Below are positions 34,206 through 42,822 of a DNA stretch of 64,000 nucleotides, piece by piece. A program made the position numbers and the translations under genes. Source of the stretch: JAVSMW01 sp032027005 (GTDB taxonomy: Bacteria > Bacillota > Thermincolia > Thermincolales > UBA2595); contig JAVSMW010000008.1 in the NCBI GenBank assembly GCA_032027005.1, positions 141,855 through 205,854 of the forward strand, read 5' to 3'. Each line of letters begins with the position of its first letter. Within the stretch, counting starts at the first letter, position 1. The notes below the pieces were generated by a model. That model was not told the DNA's origin and searched no databases. It saw nothing but the letters and a program-made list of their open reading frames with translations.

Positions 34206-34652
34206 TTAACCCCAGGGTATTAGTGGCTTATCGATGGACTTGCTCCATTTTTCGACATGGTGGGCACCCTGGCCTTCCAGGACATTGGCCACCTGGGAGG
34301 CTTTTTCATTATTTGTCTCAATTACAGCCAGGACGTAACCTTGATTGACAAACTTCTCGACCTCAAAGGGCCTTTCGCCTCCAACTCCGTAATATGACAG
34401 AGATTCAGCGAGAGATTTGTCGCCTTGAATCAGGGCTCCGGCAAGTGGGCCGCCGGCAGTTACATTTCCAACATTAGGGAGATTTATATTTTCCGCCAGG
34501 ATCAAAAAATCGTTAAAATCAAGATGTGAATCCGGGTCTTTTTTAACTACCAGGGAGATTTGGTTATTTGCAAACCCTTCATTTTCAATTTCCCTCAAGG
34601 CCTTTTCTGCCTGTTCCAGTGATTTAAACAGGCCAATAACGGTTCGCCGCAT
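34206..34652 (-). CDS. General-stress-protein-like (YflT/GSP17M type)
   Basis: A 148-residue soluble protein. The start TVIGLFKSLEQAEKALREIENEGFANNQISLV is typical of heat-induced stress / YflT proteins, with a Gly-rich middle and a C-terminal VLAVIETNNEKASQVANVLEGQGAH-type ferredoxin-like fold. The function is unknown; relatives in Bacillus are sigma-B dependent. The ATG at 34652 follows AAAGGATG. Confidence 0.6.
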   Translation of the reverse strand: MRRTVIGLFKSLEQAEKALREIENEGFANNQISLVVKKDPDSHLDFNDFLILAENINLPNVGNVTAGGPLAGALIQGDKSLAESLSYYGVGGERPFEVEKFVNQGYVLAVIETNNEKASQVANVLEGQGAHHVEKWSKSIDKPLIPWG

Positions 34653-34745
34653 CAAATATCATCCTTTCCAGAATAAACTTTACATAGTCTTAGTGTTTAT
34701 TGCACAAGCTTTTTTATACTATTTAATTTTAAGGAGTTGTTACAG

Positions 34746-34988
34746 ATGCCCAGATGTGCAGTTTGTGGAAATACCCAGAATTTTGGCAGTTCGGAAATAC
34801 CTCCGGCTGCGCCTACAGCTAACGGGCCGGTTTCAGGGTTGGTCGCCAACTTTGATGAAGAAGGGTTTATCACGGAAATGGAAAGTGTGGGCGCCGATTT
34901 GAATACTGCCCAGGAGGCCTGGGAAAGACCCACGGAATATTTCGACACTTGTTATGAGTGTGGCAGTAATCAAATAATTTGGGACTGA
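34746..34988 (+). CDS. Small protein with N- and C-terminal CxxC motifs
   Basis: An 80-residue protein with CAVCGN at the start and CYECGSN at the end, which together could bind one zinc ion. The acidic middle holds no known domain. AAGGAG lies 10 nt before the ATG. I do not recognise the family. A terminator follows. Confidence 0.6.
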   Translation: MPRCAVCGNTQNFGSSEIPPAAPTANGPVSGLVANFDEEGFITEMESVGADLNTAQEAWERPTEYFDTCYECGSNQIIWD

Positions 34989-35012
34989 GATAGTCAGTTC
35001 CCAAAAAGAAAA

Positions 35013-35047
35013 AATCCTGCGTATTTTACTGTCAAGCAGGACTTTTT
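35013..35047 (+). terminator. Intrinsic terminator
   Basis: Stem TCCTGC/GCAGGA with a 15-nt loop and a short T-tract, after the small CxxC gene. Confidence 0.55.
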
Positions 35048-35098
35048 CATGGATTGGCGAAAATTAACAGAAATTGCGGTTTCGAAAGGAGATTCTAC

Positions 35099-35563
35099 AT
35101 GGTAAAAACGAGAGTGGGAGACGAATTGGTAAATACGATTATCAGAGTCAAAATCAGGCTTGATTATAAAGGATTCCAGAAGCCGGGAAAATTCTTTTTC
35201 GGCGGTAAACATACAGATGAAGTTGCAGAAGAGGTGAGGGAACAGCAGGTTTCAATGCTGCGAAATGTTCCTCTGCAGGGTATATCTATCGAGGAAGTTG
35301 ATCTGAGTGCCGATGTTTACACCGTTTTCGACGAAATTGCCAATGCTCAGGTTGCCTATGCGCCTGTTGTTCTCACTGTCAGGGCAGACAGTCTGGAGGA
35401 TATTGTCCGTTTTATTGCCAAAGAGGAATTCCGGAAAATAGAAATCCTGGAGCCAGATAATATTTTGTTACATCGGAGTGATATTGAGCGCGTTCTGTTC
35501 CGGGTTAGTGAAGAACTTCGCGGTTACAGGCTGATCCTGGAAAGAAAATACTCAATGAGGTAG
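35099..35563 (+). CDS. Conserved-looking hypothetical protein
   Basis: A 154-residue protein with no cysteine and no membrane segment. The order is a beta-rich N-terminus (IIRVKIRLDYKGF), a short acidic helix (DEVAEEVREQQVSML) and a mixed alpha/beta end (DSLEDIVRFIAKEEFRKIEIL). I do not recognise it. AAAGGAG lies before the ATG at 35099. It is 30 nt from an HDOD gene, so the two may be co-transcribed. Confidence 0.65.
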   Translation: MVKTRVGDELVNTIIRVKIRLDYKGFQKPGKFFFGGKHTDEVAEEVREQQVSMLRNVPLQGISIEEVDLSADVYTVFDEIANAQVAYAPVVLTVRADSLEDIVRFIAKEEFRKIEILEPDNILLHRSDIERVLFRVSEELRGYRLILERKYSMR

Positions 35564-35593
35564 AAAAGGTTAAATCTGGAAAGGGTGGTACTG

Positions 35594-36445
35594 GTGGGAG
35601 AATTAAAGTTAAATGATATTGTAGACCGTGTAGATAAGCTGCCGGCCTTGCCTCATATTACATATCGGGTCTTAACCCTCACCAGTGACCCTAAGACAAC
35701 TATAACGGGCCTGGCAGATACTATTAGCAAAGACCAGGTAATGACAGCTAAAGTGCTCAGAATGGCTAATTCGGCTTATTACGGCTATGCCAGAAGGATT
35801 TTCAGCATTAATGATGCTCTGATTATTCTAGGCTTCAGTACTGTCCGCAGCCTTGTCCTGGCTGCATCTGTGCACAATATAATGGACCAGGAGTTACCCG
35901 GTTACATTTTGCCCAAAGGCGATCTTTGGAACCATTCTATGTCGACAGCATTGCTGGCCAGGCTGCTGGCCAAAAAAGCAGGCTTTGAGATAAGTGATAA
36001 AGCTTTTACGGCAGGATTACTCCATGATATCGGGAAAATCATTTTAAACACCTTTATGAAGAAAAAATTTGCCGAGGTGCTGGGTGCTGTGAATACCGGC
36101 GATGTCCCCTTTTCTGAGGCAGAACAGAAAATTATGGGTTTTGACCATGCCCTGGTTGGGGCCATGGTGGCGGAAAAATGGAATTTGCCTGAGGAACTGG
36201 TAGAGGTTATTGCCAAACATCATAAACCTTTGGAGTCAAAATTAAATCCAAAGCTGACTTCACTTATTCATATTGCTGATGCGGCCAGTATGACTATGGG
36301 CATCGGACTTGGCGGAGACGGGCTGCTTTATCCCTTTGAGGGCTTGGCCCTGAAGCAGTTGGCCATAAGCAATGTAGTTATTGAGGAAACTATGGCCGAA
36401 GTAGCGGAGTCGATGATTGATACGGCAACTATGGGTCAGGAATAA
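35594..36445 (+). CDS. HDOD-domain signalling protein
   Basis: A 283-residue protein consisting mainly of an HDOD domain: LPALPHITYRVLTLTSDP, VLRMANSAYYGYARRI, INDALIILGFSTVRSLVL, LLHDIGKIILNTF, and IAKHHKPL. HDOD proteins are non-catalytic relatives of HD-GYP and usually act in signal transduction, motility or stress. GTG at 35594 sits 8 nt after GGAAAGGG; GTG at 35585 is the longer option. Confidence 0.82.
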   Translation: MGELKLNDIVDRVDKLPALPHITYRVLTLTSDPKTTITGLADTISKDQVMTAKVLRMANSAYYGYARRIFSINDALIILGFSTVRSLVLAASVHNIMDQELPGYILPKGDLWNHSMSTALLARLLAKKAGFEISDKAFTAGLLHDIGKIILNTFMKKKFAEVLGAVNTGDVPFSEAEQKIMGFDHALVGAMVAEKWNLPEELVEVIAKHHKPLESKLNPKLTSLIHIADAASMTMGIGLGGDGLLYPFEGLALKQLAISNVVIEETMAEVAESMIDTATMGQE

Positions 36446-36459
36446 GAGGTACTCATTAA

Positions 36460-36632
36460 AGAAATCAAGGGTCATACCTCTCGGATTCTGCGCATGGAAT
36501 TCAAACACCTAACGACTAAACTGCCGGCCCTTTGGACAAACAGTTATTTCGTTGCCACCGTGGGCGGCGCGCCGCTTTCGATAATTAAGCAATATATCGA
36601 AAGCCAAAAAACTTCCCAAAGGGGGTGAAAAA
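36460..36632 (+). other. Left flank of a TnpB element
   Basis: This stretch between the HDOD gene and tnpB contains GGCGGCGCGCCGC (a short palindrome) and ATATATCGAAAGCCAAAAAAC, and probably holds the element's left end. It begins with AAGGGTCATACC (36467-36478), the same 12-mer that adjoins the ISAs1 insertion at 16384. No gene is seen. Confidence 0.35.
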
Positions 36633-37324
36633 TTGCAAATCACTGTAAAAATCAAACTTGAACCAAAGAAAGAACAGTCTGACCATCTTAAAGCAATCAC
36701 TGCAGAATATGTTCGTCTGGTGAATCAAATCGTTTCTGACTATGTTTCGGCAGACGTAAATCTCAAATATTCAAGTAAAGATGTAATTGCCGACCTTCCA
36801 AGTGCTTTAAAGAACCAAGCAATTCAAGACTCCAAAAGCGTTTTTGCAAAATACAAAAAGAATGTTCGCATTAACTCCAAACTTAAGCCCGAAGAGCAAA
36901 AAGAAATTAAAGTACCTGTTCTTAAAAAATCCGTAGCAATTTGGAACAATCAAAACTATTCTCTTAAAGAGAATACCCTTTCGTTCCCTGTACTGATTGG
37001 CAATAAATCAAAGCGCATTGAAGTTCAGGCTCTTTTAACCAACTACCAACGAGAACGGTTAACCGGTAAGTTAGGCAGCCTTCGTATCACCCAAAAGGCG
37101 GGGAAATACATAGCACAAATTGCCGTAGAAGCCATTGAACACAAGAATGAGGTAAAAGGGATAATGGGTGTAGACTTAGGTTTAAAAATCCCCGCTGTGG
37201 CGGTGGTGGAAGGTGGCAAAACGAAGTTTTTCGGGAACGGCAGACAAAATAAATTCATCAAACGCAAACATCGTTCTGCACGCCGTAAACTTGGTAAACT
37301 AAAGAAACTAAAAGCTATAAAAAA
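36633..37324 (+). CDS. tnpB: TnpB (IS200/IS605 OrfB) RNA-guided nuclease, cut by the assembly gap
   Basis: At least 230 residues of a TnpB-type protein. MQITVKIKLEPKKEQSDHLK is a typical N-terminus, and GIMGVDLGLKIPAVAVV is the RuvC-I motif with its catalytic Asp. A basic stretch follows (RKHRSARRKLGKLKKLK). TTG at 36633 follows GGGGGTG. The remaining RuvC-II, zinc finger and RuvC-III parts, and any guide-RNA right end, fall in the N-run. No tnpA is visible on this side. Confidence 0.82.
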
Positions 37325-37975
37325 NNNNNNNNNNNNNNNNNNNNNNNNNNNNNNNNNNNNNNNNNNNNNNNNNNNNNNNNNNNNNNNNNNNNNNNNNNNN
37401 NNNNNNNNNNNNNNNNNNNNNNNNNNNNNNNNNNNNNNNNNNNNNNNNNNNNNNNNNNNNNNNNNNNNNNNNNNNNNNNNNNNNNNNNNNNNNNNNNNNN
37501 NNNNNNNNNNNNNNNNNNNNNNNNNNNNNNNNNNNNNNNNNNNNNNNNNNNNNNNNNNNNNNNNNNNNNNNNNNNNNNNNNNNNNNNNNNNNNNNNNNNN
37601 NNNNNNNNNNNNNNNNNNNNNNNNNNNNNNNNNNNNNNNNNNNNNNNNNNNNNNNNNNNNNNNNNNNNNNNNNNNNNNNNNNNNNNNNNNNNNNNNNNNN
37701 NNNNNNNNNNNNNNNNNNNNNNNNNNNNNNNNNNNNNNNNNNNNNNNNNNNNNNNNNNNNNNNNNNNNNNNNNNNNNNNNNNNNNNNNNNNNNNNNNNNN
37801 NNNNNNNNNNNNNNNNNNNNNNNNNNNNNNNNNNNNNNNNNNNNNNNNNNNNNNNNNNNNNNNNNNNNNNNNNNNNNNNNNNNNNNNNNNNNNNNNNNNN
37901 NNNNNNNNNNNNNNNNNNNNNNNNNNNNNNNNNNNNNNNNNNNNNNNNNNNNNNNNNNNNNNNNNNNNNNNNNNN
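37325..37975. other. Assembly gap
   Basis: A run of N. It hides the rest of tnpB, the trp operon promoter and the upstream end of the 10-bp tandem array. Confidence 0.99.
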
Positions 37976-38074
37976 GTTAGAGTTAGTTAGAGTTAGTTAG
38001 AGTTAGTTAGAGTTAGTTAGAGTTAGTTAGAGTTAGTTAGAGTTAGTTAGAGTTAGTTAGAGTTAGTTAGAGTT
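37976..38074 (+). repeat. 10-bp tandem array in the trp leader
   Basis: Almost ten perfect copies of GTTAGAGTTA abut the assembly gap, so the real copy number is unknown. The repeats are rich in TAG and GAG triplets. They run without interruption into the NAG array of the trp leader, and the last GAG is spaced two nt from the following GAG. Confidence 0.95.
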
Positions 38075-38096
38075 GAGCTAAGTTCTGATGGGAATT

Positions 38097-38144
38097 TAGC
38101 TGAGAGTAGCAAAGTTGAGAATAGTTGAGCTGAGATGAGATTAG
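38097..38144 (+). promoter_or_regulatory. TRAP-type binding site in the trp operon leader
   Basis: Ten NAG triplets (TAG, GAG, TAG, AAG, GAG, TAG, GAG, GAG, GAG, TAG) start at 38097 and recur exactly every 5 nt to 38142, each separated by two nucleotides. TRAP, the undecameric tryptophan-activated RNA-binding protein of Bacillus, binds 11 GAG/UAG triplets spaced by 2-3 nt. An intrinsic terminator starts 25 nt later and trpE 80 nt later. A CTGG in the site's 3' edge (38145-38148) can pair with CCAG of the terminator, a plausible antiterminator. The regulator gene mtrB is not in the window. Confidence 0.88.
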
Positions 38145-38168
38145 CTGGTATTTTAAATTTGAAATTAG

Positions 38169-38199
38169 GCCAGTACTCATTTGAGTATTGGCTTTTTTT
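38169..38199 (+). terminator. trp operon attenuator terminator
   Basis: GCCAGTACTC pairs with GAGTATTGGC (10 bp, one G-U pair) around an ATTT loop and is followed by seven T. It ends 25 nt before the trpE start, so it must be read through for expression. Confidence 0.9.
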
Positions 38200-38223
38200 A
38201 TTTTGATGGAAGGCGGATGTATT

Positions 38224-39687
38224 ATGTTTCACCCAAGTCAGGAACAATACTTGCAAATGGCACGGAACAACAACCTGATCCCGGTTTATACTGAACTGTT
38301 TGTTGATATGGATACACCCATCTCCATTTTTAAGAAAGTCTGCAAGGGACAGTACACCTATTTGCTGGAAAGTGTGGAAGGGGGAGAAAACCTGGCCCGC
38401 TATTCTTTCATCGGCCTCGAACCCTTTGTCAGATACCAGTGCCGCAATGGGCACGGCATTATCGAAGACAGCAGCGGCATCAAAGAAGTTGACGGAGACC
38501 CGCTGAGTACCCTGCAAGGTATAATGGATAATTATCAGGCCCCCAAAATTGATGGATTGCCCCGGTTTTACGGGGGGGCTGTGGGGTATTTCGGCTATGA
38601 CCTGATTAAGTATGTGGAAGAAATACCTGAAGCTGCTGCCGATGACCTGGACCTGCCTGACTGCCACTTCATTCTGACCAGACTGGTGCTTATTTTCGAC
38701 CATGTTAAACACAAAGTTAAAATTGTTGTAAATACAGAGCCTGGCGGTGAACCGGCCAAAGTTTATGAAGATGCCATGAAACGGATTAATGCTGTAAAAA
38801 AACTTGTTCAACAGTCCCAGACATCTGTTAATACAGGCGGCAATGCAGTGGTTAACACCAAATTTATTTCCAACATGACCAAAGAAGAGTTTATGGCAAA
38901 GGTGGAAAAGGCCAAAGAATATATCAGGGCAGGCGACATATTTCAGGTAGTCCTGTCACAGCGGCTGACAATGCCCCTTAATGGTGACCCCTTTGATATA
39001 TACAGAAATTTGCGGACTGTAAATCCGGCACCATATTTATATTACCTCAATTTTGGCGGTACGGTAATCATAGGGTCATCACCGGAAATGCTGATCAGGG
39101 TAGAAGACGGGATGGTCCAGACCTGTCCTATAGCAGGCACCAGGCCCAGGGGACAGAACAAAGAAGAAGACCGCAAATTAGAAAAAGAACTCCTGGCTGA
39201 TGAAAAAGAAACAGCTGAGCACCTGATGTTAGTGGATCTGGGGCGAAACGACGTTGGCAGGGTAAGTGAGTTTGGGTCTGTTGAAGTAAAGGATTTTATG
39301 CAGATAGAACGTTATTCCCATGTCATGCATATAGTTTCCAATGTTTTCGGACGACTGAAAAAAAGTTGTACAGCTTATGATGCCTTAAAGGCTTGTTTCC
39401 CGGCCGGTACGGTGTCAGGTGCCCCCAAAGTCAGGGCCATGGAAATTATTGAAGAACTGGAACCAACCAGAAGAGGTGTATACGCGGGAGCCATCGGTTA
39501 TTTCGGCTTTACTGGAAACATGGATACCTGTATCACGATTAGGACTATTTTAGTTCATAACGGCAAAACATATGTGCAGGCAGGTGCCGGCATTGTAGCA
39601 GACTCTGATCCGGAAAAAGAATATGACGAGACTATCAACAAAGCCAAAGCTTTGCTGGAAACGCTGATGCTTAAGGAGGTCGGTTAA
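38224..39687 (+). CDS. trpE: Anthranilate synthase component I
   Basis: A 487-residue chorismate-utilising enzyme. The N-terminal feedback domain holds the tryptophan-binding LLES motif (YLLESVEGG). The C-terminal catalytic domain has IFQVVLSQRL, GSSPEMLIRV, PIAGTRPRG, DLGRNDVGRV and AGAGIVADSDPEKEYDE. With TrpG it makes anthranilate from chorismate and glutamine. The ATG at 38224 follows GGAAGGCGG; upstream frames run through the terminator. It abuts trpG with no gap. Confidence 0.95.
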   Translation: MFHPSQEQYLQMARNNNLIPVYTELFVDMDTPISIFKKVCKGQYTYLLESVEGGENLARYSFIGLEPFVRYQCRNGHGIIEDSSGIKEVDGDPLSTLQGIMDNYQAPKIDGLPRFYGGAVGYFGYDLIKYVEEIPEAAADDLDLPDCHFILTRLVLIFDHVKHKVKIVVNTEPGGEPAKVYEDAMKRINAVKKLVQQSQTSVNTGGNAVVNTKFISNMTKEEFMAKVEKAKEYIRAGDIFQVVLSQRLTMPLNGDPFDIYRNLRTVNPAPYLYYLNFGGTVIIGSSPEMLIRVEDGMVQTCPIAGTRPRGQNKEEDRKLEKELLADEKETAEHLMLVDLGRNDVGRVSEFGSVEVKDFMQIERYSHVMHIVSNVFGRLKKSCTAYDALKACFPAGTVSGAPKVRAMEIIEELEPTRRGVYAGAIGYFGFTGNMDTCITIRTILVHNGKTYVQAGAGIVADSDPEKEYDETINKAKALLETLMLKEVG

Positions 39688-40251
39688 ATGATTTTAATGA
39701 TTGACAACTATGATTCCTTCACTTTTAACTTGGTGCAGTATCTTGGTGAACTGGGGGAGGAAATCAAGGTGTACCGCAATGATAAGATTAGCCTTGATGA
39801 AATAAGAAAAATAAACCCGGATCATATTGTAATTTCTCCGGGACCTTGTACTCCCAACGAAGCCGGCATTTCTCTCGAAGTGATTGAGGAATTAGGCGGG
39901 AAAATACCTATTCTGGGGGTTTGTCTGGGCCATCAGTCCATTGGGCAGGTATATGGAGGCACGGTCGTAAGGGCCGAAAATCTGATGCACGGCAAAACAT
40001 CGTTGATTTACCACGACAGCCGGACTATTTTTGCGGATATCCCGTCACCCTTTACAGCTACACGTTACCACTCACTGATTGTAGAGAAAGATTCCCTGCC
40101 TGATTGTTTTGAGATTAGTGCCTGGACCGACCAGGGAGAGATAATGGGCCTGCGGCATAAGGAACTTCCGGTAGAAGGTGTCCAGTTTCATCCTGAATCT
40201 ATACTTACACAATATGGCAAGAAAATGTTAAGCAATTTCATAGAGCGCTAA
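39688..40251 (+). CDS. trpG: Anthranilate synthase component II (glutamine amidotransferase)
   Basis: A 187-residue class I amidotransferase: MIDNYDSFTFNLVQYLGELG, GVCLGHQSIGQVYGG with the nucleophile Cys, and GVQFHPESI with His and Glu of the triad. It supplies ammonia to TrpE and possibly to PabB. The start codon follows the trpE stop directly. Confidence 0.95.
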   Translation: MILMIDNYDSFTFNLVQYLGELGEEIKVYRNDKISLDEIRKINPDHIVISPGPCTPNEAGISLEVIEELGGKIPILGVCLGHQSIGQVYGGTVVRAENLMHGKTSLIYHDSRTIFADIPSPFTATRYHSLIVEKDSLPDCFEISAWTDQGEIMGLRHKELPVEGVQFHPESILTQYGKKMLSNFIER

Positions 40252-40296
40252 GTCTATCAACAAAATTAATCTTTAGATTAGAGGAGGAGAGTTGAG

Positions 40297-41334
40297 ATGT
40301 TTAAAGAGGCTATCAACAAAGTCGTAAATGGAACCCACCTGACTGAGGAAGAAGCAGTTGCCGTTATGGATTATATCATGAGCGGCAAAGCAACAGATGC
40401 CCAAATAGGGGCATTCATTACAGCACTGAGAATTAAGGGCGAGACCGTGGATGAGATTACCGGGTTTGCTAAGGTCATGAGAGAAAAAGCAACTCGGGTT
40501 ACAACAAGCCACTCGACCCTGATTGATATTGTTGGCACTGGGGCAGACGGCTCCAATACCTTTAATGTTTCAACAACTGTATCTTTAATGGTAGCTGCAG
40601 CCGGGGTACCGGTAGCCAAACACGGCAATCGCTCTGTTTCCAGCCGTTGCGGAAGTGCCGATGTGTTGGAAGCTTTAGATTTAAATATTAACCTGACTCC
40701 CGAACAGGTAGGGGCATGTATAGATAACGTTGGCATCGGGTTTTTGTTTGCTCCTGCCTTGCACGGTGCTATGAAGTATGCCATTGGTCCCAGGAGGGAA
40801 ATCGGAATCAGGACAGTTTTCAACATTCTCGGGCCGCTGACTAATCCAGCAGGGGCTCAGCACATGGTTGTGGGAGTCTATGACCCCAACCTGACAGAAG
40901 TATTGGCCGGAGTACTCGCCAATCTTGGCACTAGCACTGCCGTTGTGTGCCACGGTGCGGGTGGGCTTGATGAGGTCTCAAATCTTGGCCCAACAAAAAT
41001 AAGTGAAGTAAAAAACGGTAAAATAACAACTTATTACTTAGATCCGCAAAAACATAATTTTTCATATAGCACCATCGACCAGTTAAGGGGCGGCACAGCT
41101 CAGGAAAACGCTAAAATTACCAGGAGCATCCTGCAGGGTGAGCAAGGCCCGCGCCGTGATATTGTCCTGTTAAATACGGCTTTATCCCTGGTTGTGGCAG
41201 GAGCTGCAGAGGATGTTGACGAAGGAGTTGCAAAGGCTGCGGCAGTGCTCGATTCCGGTGCGGCTCTGGAGAAGCTTAATGAGCTGATTAAATACAGCCA
41301 GAGACTGGCTCAGCCAGAGGCCAGTGCAGGATAA
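40297..41334 (+). CDS. trpD: Anthranilate phosphoribosyltransferase
   Basis: A 345-residue enzyme: LIDIVGTGADGSNTFNVST holds the PRPP-binding GTGGD-like loop, KHGNRSVSSRCGSADVLE the anthranilate site, and LGPLTNPA and HGAGGLDEVS the rest of the active site. It transfers phosphoribose to anthranilate. AGGAGGAGAG precedes the ATG. Confidence 0.95.
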   Translation: MFKEAINKVVNGTHLTEEEAVAVMDYIMSGKATDAQIGAFITALRIKGETVDEITGFAKVMREKATRVTTSHSTLIDIVGTGADGSNTFNVSTTVSLMVAAAGVPVAKHGNRSVSSRCGSADVLEALDLNINLTPEQVGACIDNVGIGFLFAPALHGAMKYAIGPRREIGIRTVFNILGPLTNPAGAQHMVVGVYDPNLTEVLAGVLANLGTSTAVVCHGAGGLDEVSNLGPTKISEVKNGKITTYYLDPQKHNFSYSTIDQLRGGTAQENAKITRSILQGEQGPRRDIVLLNTALSLVVAGAAEDVDEGVAKAAAVLDSGAALEKLNELIKYSQRLAQPEASAG

Positions 41335-41369
41335 TTTCAAAAAATAATATGGCACCGGAGGCAATTAAC

Positions 41370-42179
41370 GTGATACTTGATCGCATTGTAGCGCAAAAAC
41401 GCATAGAAGTTGCGGCCAGTAAGCTGGCAGTTACCCAGGAAAAATTGCAGGAAGAGTGCAGGAAAATGTTGGGGCAGAATGATGAGTCTCCAACATTTTC
41501 CTCTAATATACGAAAAAAAGGAACTGTCAGTCTGATCGCTGAGATTAAGAAAGCTTCGCCATCCAAAGGGTTGATCCGCCCTGATTTTAACCCCCGGGAA
41601 ATTGCCGAAATTTATACTGATGCCGGGGCTTCGGCAATATCGGTACTGACGGATAAAGAATTTTTCCAGGGTGACCCCGAGTACCTCAAACAAGCCCGCG
41701 AAGTTTCTGCTCTGCCCTTGTTGAGGAAGGAATTTGTGATAGATGAGTATCAGGTTTTCGAAGCGAAACTCCTGGGGGCCAAAGCAATTCTATTGATTAT
41801 GGCAATTCTTACCGATACCCAGGTTTCGCGTTTTTGTGACGTGGCTGCCGGACTTGGTCTGGAATGCCTGGTAGAAATACACACGGCCGAAGAATTAGAG
41901 AGAGCATTAAATCTTGGAATAAATATAATTGGAATCAATAACCGTGACCTGCACACCTTCAAAACTGACCTTAATACTACTTTCCGGCTCAGGGAGATGA
42001 TTCAGGTCAGTAATGTTGTTATAGTAAGTGAGAGCGGTATCAACACCAGGGCCGATGTTCTCAGGTTGCAGGAGAATGGAATTGATGCTATGCTTGTAGG
42101 AGAAGCCCTGATGAGGGAAAAAGACATTACCGGAAAAATTTATCAACTGCTGGGCAAAGAACCGGCACAGGGTGTATGA
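41370..42179 (+). CDS. trpC: Indole-3-glycerol phosphate synthase
   Basis: A 269-residue TIM barrel: VSLIAEIKKASPSKGLIR with the catalytic Lys, SVLTDKEFFQG, PLLRKEFVIDEYQ, GINNRDLHTFKTD and VSESGI. It closes the indole ring of the tryptophan precursor. The GTG at 41370 follows CGGAGG; the first in-frame ATG at 41349 precedes that site. Confidence 0.94.
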   Translation: MILDRIVAQKRIEVAASKLAVTQEKLQEECRKMLGQNDESPTFSSNIRKKGTVSLIAEIKKASPSKGLIRPDFNPREIAEIYTDAGASAISVLTDKEFFQGDPEYLKQAREVSALPLLRKEFVIDEYQVFEAKLLGAKAILLIMAILTDTQVSRFCDVAAGLGLECLVEIHTAEELERALNLGINIIGINNRDLHTFKTDLNTTFRLREMIQVSNVVIVSESGINTRADVLRLQENGIDAMLVGEALMREKDITGKIYQLLGKEPAQGV

Positions 42180-42204
42180 AGGTGAGAGGCTGAGGAGTGG
42201 TCAG

Positions 42205-42822
42205 ATGTTAATAAAAATATGCGGATTACGGGAAGCCGACCACGCCTTGCTAACAGCTGAACTGGGGGCTGATTTGCTGGGCTTTGTATTTGCTGACAGT
42301 CCGCGACAGATTGCTCCCGAATCGGCCAGGGAGATAATAGCCAGACTACCTTCTGCAGTGGGTAAAGTCGGTGTATTTGTTGACTGTGACCTTGGCGTGA
42401 TAAATGATATTATTTCCTTTTGCGGGCTGGATTTTGCCCAATTACACGGGAAAGAGACACCTGAATACTGTTTGGCTGTACAGGCTCCGGTGATAAAGGC
42501 CTGGCGGATTAAAGACGAAGAATCCCTGACGGAGCTTCTGCCATACAGGGACTGTGTGGAAATGTTTTTACTGGATACTTATGTTAAAGGAGCAGTTGGT
42601 GGTACCGGGCAGACATTTGATTGGTCTCTGGCAGGTCAAGCCGCCGAATATGGAAAAATCATCCTGGCCGGAGGCCTGACACCGGAAAATGTGGCTTTGG
42701 CCGTGGAAACTGTCGGGCCCTATGGGGTTGATGTCAGCAGTGGGGTGGAGACAGCCGGGGCTAAAGATATGGCAAAAATTGCAGCCTTTATTAAACAGGC
42801 AAGGGGGAGAAAGTATGCATGA
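42205..42822 (+). CDS. trpF: Phosphoribosylanthranilate isomerase
   Basis: A 205-residue TIM-barrel isomerase: KICGLREADHALLTAE with the catalytic Cys, GFVFADSPRQIAPE, QLHGKETPEYC, LLDTYVKGAVGGTGQTFDW and GVDVSSGVE. The ATG at 42205 follows GAGGAG. It overlaps trpB by 8 nt. Confidence 0.93.
   Translation: MLIKICGLREADHALLTAELGADLLGFVFADSPRQIAPESAREIIARLPSAVGKVGVFVDCDLGVINDIISFCGLDFAQLHGKETPEYCLAVQAPVIKAWRIKDEESLTELLPYRDCVEMFLLDTYVKGAVGGTGQTFDWSLAGQAAEYGKIILAGGLTPENVALAVETVGPYGVDVSSGVETAGAKDMAKIAAFIKQARGRKYA

Noticed and set aside
36633..38000. A single frame running through the N-run into the tandem array
   Set aside because: The unknown bases create it artificially; only 36633-37324 is supported as tnpB.
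37976..38249. CRISPR array or origin iterons for the tandem repeats at 37976 and 48141
   Set aside because: Repeats are directly contiguous with no spacers, no cas genes are near, and there is no dnaA or rep context.
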